Notes under the pieces: model-generated
Told to the model about the DNA's origin: nothing
The model's database searches: none
What the model saw: the letters and a program-made list of their open reading frames with translations, nothing else
Program-made: the position numbers and the translations under genes
In this document: positions 10,901-21,349 of the stretch, in pieces
How positions within the stretch are numbered: position 1 is the stretch's first letter
Layout of the letters: each line of letters begins with the position of its first letter
Assembly (NCBI GenBank): GCA_943704525.1
Contig: CALSCQ010001476.1
Location: 1 to 58,967 of the forward strand
DNA from: Pigoraptor vietnamica
Lineage: Eukaryota; Opisthokonta; Filasterea
Direction: 5' to 3'
DNA: 58,967 nucleotides

Positions 10901-13900
10901 GCGCGCAAGCCCAAAGAACAGCCCTTCCTTTACGTACCTCGCAGAGCTTCCTGTCGAACCACTGGAGAATGCCGAGGGCGTACGTCGAGAGTAGGTCGTC
11001 GGCGCCGTTGTAGAGCAGGCAGTTTCGCGCAATCAGCGCAATGTCGGCGTGGAACAGCGCCACCGTGTAATACTCCTTTGCGTCGACCTTCCTGAGCACA
11101 GTCGAGAGGTCCATGGGGCACGTGACAATGTCGTAGTAGTCGGGGAACTCTTCGCGCGACGGCACGTGTGCAAAGTACGAGGCGCGCTTCTGCTGCATCA
11201 CCTGCGCACGCAAAGGTAGAGAGCAAGACGGTCATGAAAAGGCGCGGTGGCCAAGTCGAGGGCGTATGCACACACCTGGCGCAGCAGGTGCTGGAATTTG
11301 GCCGACTTGTCCCCGAGTTCCATCGACAAGTCGCGCTGCGAAGAGAGTGCATGTTTCAGAGTGAGTGAGGCGTGCGGGTCAAGTGCACCCGTCCCAGAGT
11401 TCGAAACCGTTCCGGGCACACAGATTACGGAAAAAAAGGAAGAAGAAAAACCAAACAAACCAACATGCCACAGGCACGTACCGGTGTGAAACCGTGGAAC
11501 ACGTCCGGCGGCGAGCCAAAGAGGCGCAAGAAGCCCTTGTCCTGCGCAAGCGTCGCCATGTGCTTGTCCGCGCACGGCGGACACCGAAAGTGCAGCGAGT
11601 CGTCCTCGAGAAACTGGGACAGGCGCGCGTCGGTGAGTCCCGCGCAGTTGTAGTGCACCCACGTCTCGCAGTCGGCGCACTGTATCATCTCCGCCGACGG
11701 CCCAGTCGCGCGCTTCGCGCCAAGCCGCTGCGGCGGGTAACCAATCTTGCACACGGGGCAGCAGCGTCCCGAGGCCTTGGAACGGCCGCAGTCCTGGCAG
11801 TGCGTTCCGTCGAACATCCACTCGCGCGTCTCGCGCGTCCAGCAACCGACGCACACCGCGCAGTCCGAACACCGCCACGCGCTGTCCGGGAGCGTCGCGA
11901 CGCTCGGTATGTGGCACTTTTTGTGGTGAAAGCCGCGGCCGCACGAGTCGCACACGATGAGCTCGTCCGCCGGGGCGGCCTTGCCGCACATGTCGCAGAG
12001 CACGCAACCAACGCATCGCCAGTTCGCAGGAATGGGCTTGCCGTGCGGTATGTCCGCGCAGTACCGGTGGTACGGCTCCCCGCACAGGCGGCACTGCACG
12101 AGATCCCCGTCCCCTTCGGCGGCCGTGGACGCGCACTTGTAGCACGTCACGTGCACGTTCAGAGGCGCCGACACCGCCGGACACCACGCGTGGTCCTCGG
12201 GAATGCGCATGGGCGGGCCCTCGACCGTCGCCGGCGCTTCCCGTCGCCCCTTCACACCGCGCGCGAGTGCGCCGGCCACCGTGATCTTGGCGGGCTTGAC
12301 GACGACGACGTCGCCCGTTTTCTCTGGGCGCTTTCCCAGCTTCAACTCGCGCTTGCGCTCCCTCTCGCGCCGCTTGCGCTCCCTCCTCGCAAGCCGCTCC
12401 TTCTCGTAGTCCCTCGGCTTCTTCTGCCGCTTTTTACGCCCATCCGGAGCTGCAGGCACACCGCCATCGCCAGCGCCAGCGCCGGAAACCCCCAGCGCCC
12501 CTTCGACGCCATGTACGGGACCGTACGCCGACTCGACAATCACACGCTGAGGAGCGCCCACGGTGACTGCATCGGCAGCCAACGCTTCCGCCGGCGCCCC
12601 TCCCTCCGTCTTCGGGACTTTCCGAGGGCGCGGCTTGTACACGCGCTTGCGCTTCTTCGTCGCCTCCTCAACTGTCGCTCCCGCAACGGGCGCCCCATTG
12701 GACCCCGGCAGACCGAAAGCACCGTCCAGTCCCACCACAACAGGGCCCTCCGCACCGACAAGCGCATCGCCGCCCTTCGCCTTCTTAGCCCTCCCCTTGC
12801 CCTTCGGCGGCTTTGGCGGCTTTGCGTCGCCCTTCCATGGGAGCGAGTCCTGCTGCGGCCGCATCGCATTGGCCAACAGCGCCGCTTGCAGCGCATCGTT
12901 CAGCACGGAACCCAAAAGACCCCGCGTCGGCTGCGCATCCAACAGAGCGGATCCATCGTGCGCGAGCGACGAGGGCTGTTGCTGCGGGGCGTACATCCAC
13001 TGCTGCTGCAGGGCGCGCAGCATGCTCGGGTCGACCATCGGCGCATCCAACCCCGCGTCCTTCTGTTGGTTTGTCGCGTCCACCCCCGCGTTCTTCTGCG
13101 AGGGGACGAGCGCCAGTTGCTGTTGCAACATCATCGCTGCAAACTCGGGGACGTCCGATCGCACGGCGGGCGCGCGACGACGCTGCTGCCCTTTGGCGTT
13201 GCGCTTACGTTGCGGTACCGACGTGAAGTCGGGAGCAGTCGCGGCGCTGCTCGGGGCTTTCCCAACGGTCGTACCTACGCCGAAACCCGTGGCGTAGTAG
13301 TGCGAGGACTGCTGCGCAGGTTGCCCGCGCGCAATGTACTGCGCTACAGTTGCTGCGTGCTGCGATTCGCTGACGCGCAGAACAAACGGAGACTGCTGCT
13401 GCGAGGCGTCAACTCCAGCGTGCCCCGCGTAGAGCGACGACGACGACACGTTGTCTCCGAGCCCGTGCTGCGACATTTGTTGCTGCTGGTGTTGCTGCTG
13501 AGCGTCGCTCCCGAGAGAGAGCGTCAGACCCTGCGGCATCGCCGTTTGAACTGTCCCGCCGTGCGGATAAGTCGCCTGCGCCATCGCACCGAGCGGCAGC
13601 CCGTGCGGGAAGCTCTGGGACGGCGTCGACTGCGCGCGAGAGAGCACGTTCGCCGACATTACCTGCGACGACAGCGCACCGGTCGCGTACTGCTGTCCCG
13701 CGTGTTGGGCGCCGGCCTGCATGTCCCCATACGCGGCGCGCAGGGCCTCCTGCTGGGCGGCCTGCGTCGAGATGGGTTGTCCATGTTGTGTTGTCTGGGT
13801 GACGAACTGCGAATGGACAGCACTCGCGTACTGCCCAGCGCGAAGAGCTTCCTGTTGGGCGGACATCGACGCCACGGTTGGCTGCGACACAAACTGCGCC

Positions 13901-14997
13901 TGAGTAGCGCCCGCATACTGCGCGCCATAACCGTGCGACTGGGCGGACCCGTGGAGGTGCGACGCTGCGGATGCCGGCGCGTGTTGAGGTACGCCGCCGG
14001 CGAAGATCTGTCCCAGGGACGGCGCAGCGACGAAGGAATAGGCGGCCTGCTGCTGTTGATCGAGCTGTTGCTGTTGTTGTTCGGCTTGTTGACGCTGCGC
14101 AAGCTGGTGCAGGTGACGCTGTAGGTCCTTGAGACGCTGTGGGTTCTGCGCGGCAGCCTGCAGCATCTGCGATCTCGCGTGCATCTGCGCGCTCGTGAGT
14201 CGTTGCCCTTCGCGCAGCGCACGCGCGGCTATTCCCGAATGCTCGCCCACAACATGCTCCGGCCGACCTTGAGGCTGCGCTCGCTGTGGCCCCGCCGAGT
14301 GTCCGTGCACGTCCGACTGCAGCCAAGGCACGCTTCCGCCGGGAGGGAGCAGTCCGCCCGAATACCCGTTCGGTTGCGCTTCCCCCTCCAGCATCTGCGT
14401 GTACAGCGTGCGCGGTTGCACGCGGACATTCTGCTCGGGACCCCCCACGAGAGAGACCGGCACGTGCCCCGTCCCGTACGTCGGCTGACTCTGGCCATCC
14501 CACGCGACATCGCCCGACGGAGAGTATTCCAGCGACCGCCGCACTCCCCTCGGCGACAGGTACGTTGGCGCGGAAGGATGCCCGCCTGCAGGGTCCATCG
14601 CGTACGAGGGCTGACCTTGCGGCACGCCCGCACTTGCCAGCGCCGCGGCATACCTCTGGTGTTGCGTGCTCGTGTCCGAACGCGCGTCTCCATCCGAAGT
14701 GAAGAGCGGGTGAACGCGCACGGGGGACGCGTGTGACGTCGCGTTCGCATTCGCAAAAGTGCCCTCGGGGCGGTAGCCATCGCCCATCATGACGGAAGCA
14801 TGCGCGCGCGCGGCGTGTTGCGGCAACTCGTGGGGGGCGTCAGAGCCGTAATGGCCTTCCAACCCACCTCCACTGCCGCGGTACACATCGCGCCTATCGT
14901 CGTAAGATGTCGCGCTAAAGTTTTCGGCGTGCGCGGAGCGGGGATCTTGTTGCGCGGAGAACGCCAATAGCAGCGACACGTCGTCGCTCGCCTCCAT
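7989..14997 (-). CDS. MLL/trithorax-type H3K4 methyltransferase (KMT2A-like)
   Basis: Histone H3 Lys4 methyltransferase, expected to act in a COMPASS-type nuclear complex. Eight exons on the complement: 14997-11482, 11335-11276, 11201-10938, 10811-9918, 9738-9449, 9321-9113, 9025-8364, 8162-7989. They sum to 2023 codons. Domain order: Gln/Ala/Ser-rich N-terminus (1-~880, with poly-Gln near the middle); three consecutive PHD fingers (~948-1140); bromodomain (~1192-1280, PMDLSTVLRKV and ARNCLLYNG); Lys/Pro linker; extended PHD (~1535-1670, CALCGGAGDQPC, ACIVWSS, CRECGKSGATLGC); FYRN (~1680-1744); FYRC (~1745-1830, VWDQIYKGI, FGLSLPAVVH); SET (~1885-2005, GWGLFACRDFDAGE, YVGEIIRES, NHCCEPNCY, FTVDYQMP); and post-SET CRCGAPSCRGTLN. 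This order is that of animal MLL1/MLL2. The catalytic motif reads NHCC, as in SET1-class enzymes, rather than the MLL NHSC. The 3' neighbour RAD54B lies 420 bp away on the same strand. Confidence 0.93.
10829..10917. repeat. Intronic tandem duplication (~38 bp unit)
   Basis: Inside the KMT2-like intron at 10812-10937. A unit beginning CAAGCCCAA and containing CGACCACACGTTG is present about 2.3 times: near-complete copies at roughly 10830-10867 and 10868-10906, and a partial copy to 10917. The copies differ at a few bases. Most of the intron is repeat, so the intron probably grew by local duplication. Confidence 0.7.
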
Positions 14998-15864
14998 TCG
15001 AAAAATGAGAGGCGGCGGTTCACGCGCGCTCGAAAGGCAATGTCGTGCGCATGGGGAAGGACTGGAACGCCCTCACGGCGACTGTCGAGACGAGACAATC
15101 GGGAGGCGATTGTAAGTGCGATTTCCGAAAGACGCAAAGTATGCGAACGCGCAGGCCAACATGAGTCTAGAGGGCCCGCGCGTAGAAGAAAGTAATGTGC
15201 GCGAGTGCGTTATGCGAGTGGCGATTTTTTTTGCGATTTGCGAGCGAATTGTTACGGTGATACGCCACTCCGAGCACCCGCAAGGAAAATGCGCGCCAAA
15301 GTGCGGCAGTGCGCGTATGGTGAGGGTTAACTCTCCCATGCGGTGTTTGCTTCTTCTCTATTTAGGGTGGGTATTACGCATCGTCACACGCACAGTGGAT
15401 GTTACCAGGGTCTGGGTTTCGTTCGCGACGCAGTCTCAGTTAACTGAAGGAACTGGCTGGCTTCACGAGCACAATTGCGGGCGGGTGATACACTTTTCGA
15501 TTCGTCTCGTTTGTCGATGAGGTGATCCTGCCATGTCTTGACGAGTTACATGTGACACTGGCCCATATCACACACGCATGAAGCGCTGGAGTTGATCGAA
15601 ATCGAACGGCAAACAACGCCCGCGACGATAAGGCTCAATGGCGACGATAAGGCTCAATGGCGACGATAAGGCTCAATGGCGTCGGACGAGGCGTAATTAA
15701 CTGTTTGGGGACGTCAAAGAGCGCTTAGAGGCTCACAGTTTCAAGCTTAAGAGCGTTCACGATAGTACGTCATTTCCCTGAGACCTTGCTTCAATTCACG
15801 TTACACGTTTTTCATTCGCCATGGCACGGCACGGCACGACCACGAATAGAGAACGAAGGTGACA
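14998..15864. other. Intergenic region between NSD-like and KMT2-like genes
   Basis: Both flanking genes read leftward, so this is the 3' end of the NSD-like gene and the promoter of the KMT2-like gene. Base composition drops compared with the coding DNA. Apart from the triple 19-bp repeat listed separately, nothing was recognised. The plus-strand open frame at about 15116-15520 has no family features. Confidence 0.5.
15622..15678. repeat. Three perfect tandem copies of a 19-bp unit
   Basis: The unit GCGACGATAAGGCTCAATG is repeated three times without mismatch at 15622-15640, 15641-15659 and 15660-15678. It lies between the KMT2-like start (14997) and the NSD-like stop (15865). It contains GATAAG, a GATA-type motif, once per unit, so it could be a clustered binding site; a simple recent duplication explains it equally well. 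Confidence 0.85.
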
Positions 15865-18800
15865 TCACGACCGGGCATTCTCCGAGACGGGCACAGGCAC
15901 AGCGCTCGCCGTCTCGTCTTGTGCCATCACCGCGTCAGTCTCTTGGGTCGACGCCTCAGCGGCTGGAGGTGCGGCCGCACACTCCTCGCAGCGCCCTGCC
16001 GAGTCGATCTTGCCGTCCGCGTGCGCCGTGCAGAAAGACGTCGGGCACGTGCTGCAGAGCGACGTGCTGTTTGCTCCGCAGGCATCGCAGTGGTGCCAGG
16101 GGCACACCCACTTGCCGCGCAGTGCCTCCGCCGTGCTGCCCACGCAGTCTGCATGGTACACGCGCGTGCAGTCGGGCTTGTCGCAGAGCACGAGGCGGCC
16201 GTCGCCGCCGCAGACGAAGCATTCGTCGTCGTGCGTGTTGCCGCGGGACCGTCGAGGCTTGCGCGCCTTCTTCTTCTTCGCGGGCGCGCCTTCGTCGTTC
16301 TTGGTCGGTCGAACGCCGAGGAACCCGCTGCAGTTGCGCGCGCCGCACGCGCAGCGCACGACTTCCGCGTTGCCGATGCACTCAAACTGGTAATCGAACG
16401 TGAGCTCCGTCCCAGGCGCAATGTCGCGAACGGCAAAGATGCCCACGCGCGTCTCCCCAAGCACCGTCCACTTCTGCGTCATGCAGTTCGGGTCGCAACT
16501 ATGGTTGATGAATCGCGCGTGGTTCGCCTTTCGGCGCGCGTCGATCACGTCCGTCGTCGTGACCGAGAGAAAGTAGTAGTCCTTCAGTCCGGCCTCGGCG
16601 TCCTTCCGCAGCCTCTCCTGGCACTCTTTCACGCTGATCACCTCGCCGACATACTCGACGACGAAATCGCCCGCTGCAATCGGCTTGGTGGCGCGAAAGC
16701 CCCACCCGCGTCCGCCCTCCGTCCTGAACACTTCGCCCGCAGCGTACTCGCGCCGCTGGAACCGACGGTTGCGGCACGCCTCGCCCGCCTTACAGTTGCG
16801 CGGCGAGCACTCGATGCAGAGAATGCGGTTGAGACAGTCGGCGCCGCAGTTCTTCCCAGACGCCGCCGTGCACGCGCACTGCGGCACCTCCTCGTCGTCG
16901 CGCGGAGGGCGTCCGTTCACGTAGAGGTTCGTCTTGAGGTGCTGGTACTTTGGCGGCCTCTCGCGACCCCCTCGAGAGGCGTTCTGCAGGCGGCGCTCAT
17001 CCATCTCGCCAGCGGCCTTCAAGCCCTCGATGAGTGCGCGGTTGTACGCGCTCGGCTTGAGCGTGTCCGCGCGCGTCGCCTTGTTGACGTCCTGCGGCCG
17101 GTCCCGCCACGGCACCACAAACTTGTCCTCCGCCCACGCGACCTCGTGCGTTCCGTAGAAGACAATCGGCACGCGTCCGGCAGCCTGCGACGCGCGCTTG
17201 GCGAGGGTGGGCGGAATCGCGTCATCTGCAATAATCTCGGCCGGCCACCACTTGAATTGGCCGAACTTCACCCAGACGACGTCGCCGGCGACAGGCCGCG
17301 CGCCCGCCACGCACGAGCGGCAGAACCACTGGCCGTCGGAGAGAGGAGGATCGTCGGGACCGAGGCACTCCTCGTGGAAGGCGTTCGGGCACCCGTCGCA
17401 GCACGCGAGGTCGCCGCCATCGCCGCACTCCTTGCACGTGTTGTTGCTGCGCGCGACGGACTGGCACTGATCCGCGAGTATGTGCCGCACGCAGATAAAG
17501 CGGTGGTCCTCGAGCCACGTGACCCCGAGGGGTTGGCAGTCCTTGTTGCTGTGGTACGCTATGGGGCACCGCGTGCAACGCGCCACGCGTTCGCCCTTGC
17601 AGGGTCGGCGACACGTCGCGCACATATGCAGCGGGCAGAAGACCTTGTCGTTCGGCTCGAAGCGCGCAAGTGGAAGGGTGCGAAGGCACTGATCGTGAAA
17701 CGCATGGCCACACCGTGGGGAGGCGCACGCGCGCGTCGCACCTGCCCGCGCGCAAAACAAGCATGTCCGGACGCCCGTTTGGCAGTCGTCGCACTCGAAC
17801 AGGCCGGGCACCGCCCACAGCCCCGCGCACCACACATGCACCGATCGGAAACACGTCGCCTCGCAGCACAGAAGCGAACCGGGCTGCTCGCACACGTAGC
17901 AGATGGGCTCGTGGTTCGGAGAGTCGGCGTCGTCATCTTCTCCGTCCGACACGGCGTCGGCCGGTGCCTTGCCAGCGCTCTCACCGCCGCTTCGACGTCC
18001 CTTGCTCTTGGCCGGCGCATCGGCCGCCGACTTCGCCTTGCCGCTCTCCTTATTCGCCTTAGTCGCAGTGCGACCACTGTGCTTCTGCGCAGCGGGCGAC
18101 GACTTCTCGATCGACTTGGGCGACGCACGCGACCGCTTCGGCGTGTCTTCCTCCTCGCTCTCGCGCTCGCGCTTCTTGTTCTTCTCCGTAGCCGACTTTG
18201 GCGATGTGGCTTTGGGGGTCGCCTTCTTGCTGCGGCTCGCTGCTGTGGCGTCGCCGTCGGCCGTGCGCGTCCGCTTTCGCCCGGCAGTCGCAGGCGAGCC
18301 CTCATTCTCCTCCGCGCCCGAGTTCTCGGCGCGTGCGCGCTTGGCCCCCCGCTTCGGTGACCCATCGGTCGACTTCCTGCTGCTCTGCGCAACGGCGGGC
18401 GTTCCGGCGGCAGGCGCTTCGGCCTTGGGCTTGGCGGCCACGGGCGACGCGCTGCTCACGCTGCGACGGCTGCGCGTCCGCGGGACGTACGAGTCGGCCT
18501 CTTCGTGCGTGTTCGAATCGCAACGCTTGCCATCGTCCACCTCTTCCGTCACGTAAAAGTAGAAGCGCGACGGAGTCTTGCCGCTAGAGGACTTGCGCTT
18601 TGCCGGCTGCTCTGCCGCAGACGCGTCGTCATCGTTCTCGCCCTCCCACGGCAGCGTGACGTCGTCCGTCACCGTGACCGTCGGGCGGGCGTCTCCCAAC
18701 GCCTGCACCGCGGCCAAGAACGCCGTCCGGACAAGCGCCTGCGGCATCAAAGGATCGAAACCGGGCGGAGGCGGGCGTGGGCGCCGGTGCTTGGTACCGA

Positions 18801-21018
18801 CAGGGGCCGCCATGGCCTCTGCAGCCCGCTCAACCGCCGCGATCGCCGCAGCGAGAACAGCGAGCGTGCGCGAGGAGTCGTCGCACTCGAACGCGCCAGC
18901 TTGCAGGCACGCGACTACGACTTGGATGCGCTTCCTTATCCCGCACCTCGCCAGCTGGTCCGCGATACGTAGGCGCGCGGCCACATCGTCCGCGAGGCCC
19001 TCGTACGTCGGAAGGGGCGCGGGTGGTTGGGCAGCCGCCTTGCTCTTCCGCTTGCCCTTCCCCTCGGTGGCATCGACGGTCGTGCTCGCGGAGGGATCGG
19101 CCGCAGAAGCATCTTCGTTGGCAGACGCGTCCTTCGACTCGAGAGACTCCGCCGCGCTCGCAGTCACGTCATATGCCACAGGCTGCTGTTCCACGGTCTG
19201 CGCAGGATCCGCGACGAGAGCATGCGACTCTCCAGCGGGCAGAGCTGTCTGCGCCTCCTCAGCGCGTGCATCAGTCTGCTCGCGCGTCTCTTCCTTCATG
19301 CCCATCTGCACATCTTTGTGCGCGCTTCCATCGGCCGACCTCTCGGCGACCCCATGGGCAGAGTGTTCGCCGGCCGCGTCCGTGTCCATGGCGACGGCGC
19401 CCGTCACTTCGCAGTGCGCCTGCTCGCCGCTCTCCGTCGCAGCCAATTGCGCGTTGTTCACGCTCTCGCACGCGACCTCGCGCTTCGGCAGGAGGGGGTT
19501 CTCGTCCACTCCGTAGCGCAGCAGCGACGACGTCGGCACCCATGCGCGCGAGCGCCCTCGACCACCGCCCAACAATTGCACGTGATACTCGCTCGGCGTT
19601 GGCGGCTTCGGAGGCGCCGCTGTCTCGTCGACCGTCCGCTTGTTACGGCGGTTGCTACGTCCCTTGGCCGTGCCCGCATCCACATCCTCTTGCGCGTTTG
19701 TTGCGGACTTGCGGGCGAAGCGGCCCGTCGTGGGTTCATAAGTGAGCACGCCCGGAATCCACTCCGACACCGAAGCATCGTCCGCGCACGGCACGGCCGC
19801 GAGCACGAGCGCGCCGTACACAAAGGGATGAACCTCGTCGACGGTCCACACGTGCTCGGGTTGTGCGGGGCGGTCGGCGTCGGTGGCACTCTCGTCGGCG
19901 TCGACGTCTGCGTCGGGGGATGTCTCCGTCTCAAACGCATACTTGGAAGCGGGCCGCTGCGCCTCCTTCGGCGCCAGACGCTTGGCGAGGCGCACGACCA
20001 ACTTGGCGTAATCCGAGCGGAGACGCTTCGCGCGTGGGACGCGGATGGCCTCCGACGGGTTCTCGATGTAGCGCTCGCAGACTCGGTCGAGCTCCGCGCC
20101 GTACGCCTCTACAGTCGCATAGTGTCCACGCAAGATGCGACGGCGGATGTCCATCAGATCGATCGGCTCGGCCGTCTGGACGCACGCTTCGCCGCTCTGT
20201 TCGACGTTGCTGGCGCCGTCGGATGCGACAGCAGGCGCCGGATCAATCTCCATTGGAGAGGGCCCCTCCGCGGCATCGGTGGAAAGAGCACACAGGACGG
20301 GCGCCTCGCTGTTCGCATCGCACTGCGCCGCGTCGACGCACGCGGTTTCGGGCGCGGGCGCACTGTCGCTGTCGTCGCCGTCGACGAAGAACAGCATGTA
20401 CTCGTCGCGGCGAGCAATGTCCTTGTGAAGGACCAACAAATGTTGTGCAAGCGTGCGCTGCGCCTCGGTGAGGCTCGGATCCAGCGCATCCGACTCACCC
20501 TTCGTATCCGTCGGCTCATCCTTCGGCGCCGCGGCCGCGCGACCGAGACGAGCCGACTTGAAGCGCCTCTCCTCCGCGACGTCAGCTTCCTCCTTCTTTG
20601 GGGCGCTGCGACGCCTCTTTTTCGTGTCGCTGGCGCTCTCTGGAACTGCAGGAGGGGCATCGGTCGGCGCACTCTCCCCACACCTCGTGAAGTCGTTCGC
20701 GTCGACACCTTCCATCGAAGTGCCGTCTGATTCGACAGCGGGAACGTCAATGGGCGTGCTCTCCAGAAAAGTAGGGGCAGCGTCCGCCGTCGTCAAGTTC
20801 GCATCGCACTCCAGCGACGCGACGTCAGCCATCCCCACATCACCACATTGCACAGAGGCGAAAACTCCCGCAGCGCAATCGTCGGCGGGGGGCGAGTTGC
20901 CACCTGTACCGGGCGGGGAAATGGGCAAGTGCGCATCGGTCATCTCGGAGGGCTTCGCGCAGACTTCGGGTTGGCTGTCGACGTGCGCCGAGGCAGCGTC
21001 GCACCCGTCGCCACTCAT
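15865..21018 (-). CDS. NSD-type H3K36 methyltransferase (PWWP-PHD-PWWP-AWS-SET-PHD)
   Basis: Histone H3 Lys36 methyltransferase of the NSD class. Single exon, 1717 residues from the ATG at 21018. The frame stays open to 21198, but the extra 60 codons look like 5' UTR. Domains: acidic Ser/Ala-rich N-terminus; a bromodomain-like stretch at ~283-340 (IDLMDIRRRILRGHY); a weak PWWP (~396-510, with YHVQLLGGG and AWVPTSSLLRYG); a long Lys/Ser-rich disordered part; a PHD cluster from ~1043 (ICYVCEQPGSLLCC, CKECGDGGDLACCDGCP); a PWWP at ~1244 (GDVVWVKFGQFKWWPAEII); AWS Cys cluster (QCACTAASGKNCGADCLN); SET at ~1437-1560 (GRGWGFRATKPI, EYVGEVIS, ARFINHSCDPNC, ELTFDYQFE); post-SET CACGARNCSGFLG; and a final PHD/C5HCH (CFVCGGDGRLVLCDKPDC), as in NSD1-3. 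The motif residues look catalytically intact. Lack of introns contrasts with the 8-exon KMT2-like neighbour. Confidence 0.94.
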   Translation of the reverse strand: MSGDGCDAASAHVDSQPEVCAKPSEMTDAHLPISPPGTGGNSPPADDCAAGVFASVQCGDVGMADVASLECDANLTTADAAPTFLESTPIDVPAVESDGTSMEGVDANDFTRCGESAPTDAPPAVPESASDTKKRRRSAPKKEEADVAEERRFKSARLGRAAAAPKDEPTDTKGESDALDPSLTEAQRTLAQHLLVLHKDIARRDEYMLFFVDGDDSDSAPAPETACVDAAQCDANSEAPVLCALSTDAAEGPSPMEIDPAPAVASDGASNVEQSGEACVQTAEPIDLMDIRRRILRGHYATVEAYGAELDRVCERYIENPSEAIRVPRAKRLRSDYAKLVVRLAKRLAPKEAQRPASKYAFETETSPDADVDADESATDADRPAQPEHVWTVDEVHPFVYGALVLAAVPCADDASVSEWIPGVLTYEPTTGRFARKSATNAQEDVDAGTAKGRSNRRNKRTVDETAAPPKPPTPSEYHVQLLGGGRGRSRAWVPTSSLLRYGVDENPLLPKREVACESVNNAQLAATESGEQAHCEVTGAVAMDTDAAGEHSAHGVAERSADGSAHKDVQMGMKEETREQTDARAEEAQTALPAGESHALVADPAQTVEQQPVAYDVTASAAESLESKDASANEDASAADPSASTTVDATEGKGKRKSKAAAQPPAPLPTYEGLADDVAARLRIADQLARCGIRKRIQVVVACLQAGAFECDDSSRTLAVLAAAIAAVERAAEAMAAPVGTKHRRPRPPPPGFDPLMPQALVRTAFLAAVQALGDARPTVTVTDDVTLPWEGENDDDASAAEQPAKRKSSSGKTPSRFYFYVTEEVDDGKRCDSNTHEEADSYVPRTRSRRSVSSASPVAAKPKAEAPAAGTPAVAQSSRKSTDGSPKRGAKRARAENSGAEENEGSPATAGRKRTRTADGDATAASRSKKATPKATSPKSATEKNKKRERESEEEDTPKRSRASPKSIEKSSPAAQKHSGRTATKANKESGKAKSAADAPAKSKGRRSGGESAGKAPADAVSDGEDDDADSPNHEPICYVCEQPGSLLCCEATCFRSVHVWCAGLWAVPGLFECDDCQTGVRTCLFCARAGATRACASPRCGHAFHDQCLRTLPLARFEPNDKVFCPLHMCATCRRPCKGERVARCTRCPIAYHSNKDCQPLGVTWLEDHRFICVRHILADQCQSVARSNNTCKECGDGGDLACCDGCPNAFHEECLGPDDPPLSDGQWFCRSCVAGARPVAGDVVWVKFGQFKWWPAEIIADDAIPPTLAKRASQAAGRVPIVFYGTHEVAWAEDKFVVPWRDRPQDVNKATRADTLKPSAYNRALIEGLKAAGEMDERRLQNASRGGRERPPKYQHLKTNLYVNGRPPRDDEEVPQCACTAASGKNCGADCLNRILCIECSPRNCKAGEACRNRRFQRREYAAGEVFRTEGGRGWGFRATKPIAAGDFVVEYVGEVISVKECQERLRKDAEAGLKDYYFLSVTTTDVIDARRKANHARFINHSCDPNCMTQKWTVLGETRVGIFAVRDIAPGTELTFDYQFECIGNAEVVRCACGARNCSGFLGVRPTKNDEGAPAKKKKARKPRRSRGNTHDDECFVCGGDGRLVLCDKPDCTRVYHADCVGSTAEALRGKWVCPWHHCDACGANSTSLCSTCPTSFCTAHADGKIDSAGRCEECAAAPPAAEASTQETDAVMAQDETASAVPVPVSENARS

Positions 21019-21349
21019 GGCTTCCAGGCGCTCACTGGGCGCAGCCCAACTCGAACAGACACGGGCGCGTGTATGGACGACCTCACAGTTTGCTGGAAGG
21101 GCTCCGCTAAAGTGCGTTGAACTTTTTTTGAAGGGATGCGTTCGAAAGGTATTTTGCGCGCCAAAAGTCGGCACGGCGGGAAGTGTCATCCGGGGCACTA
21201 GGGTAACCTGAAACGGCGTGATTTCGTCATCATGGCGTCATTTTAAATCTGCACGTGGGGAACGGAAAACGGCCCGTGCCGAGTGGCCGAACGTTGCCTT
21301 TGAAGCGGTTGTGGGCCATTGATCACAACGCTTCATATTCTCAGTAACG
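21019..21349. promoter_or_regulatory. Divergent promoter region, NSD-like / NOP53
   Basis: The 331 bp between the preferred NSD-like start (minus) and the NOP53 start (plus) must serve both genes. The part next to the NSD-like gene is in frame with it and could encode an alternative N-terminus. The remainder is less GC-rich and carries a CGTCATCATGGCGTCA stretch around 21225-21240 that resembles paired CRE half-sites. No TATA box was evident. Confidence 0.4.

Noticed and set aside
11365-14124. 919-codon plus-strand open frame
   Set aside because: Antisense to the KMT2-like first exon. Low-complexity Arg/Leu content and no recognisable family.
15859-18360. 833-codon plus-strand open frame
   Set aside because: Antisense shadow of the NSD-like SET/PHD exon. 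It is Arg/Ala/Leu-rich with no domain, a usual by-product of very GC-rich coding DNA.
19027-20730. 567-codon plus-strand open frame
   Set aside because: Antisense to the NSD-like N-terminal region, with no motif.
21019-21198. Longer NSD-like N-terminus starting at 21198
   Set aside because: The additional 60 codons are less GC-rich and UTR-like. The ATG at 21018 (MSGDGCD) fits better, though this is not proven.
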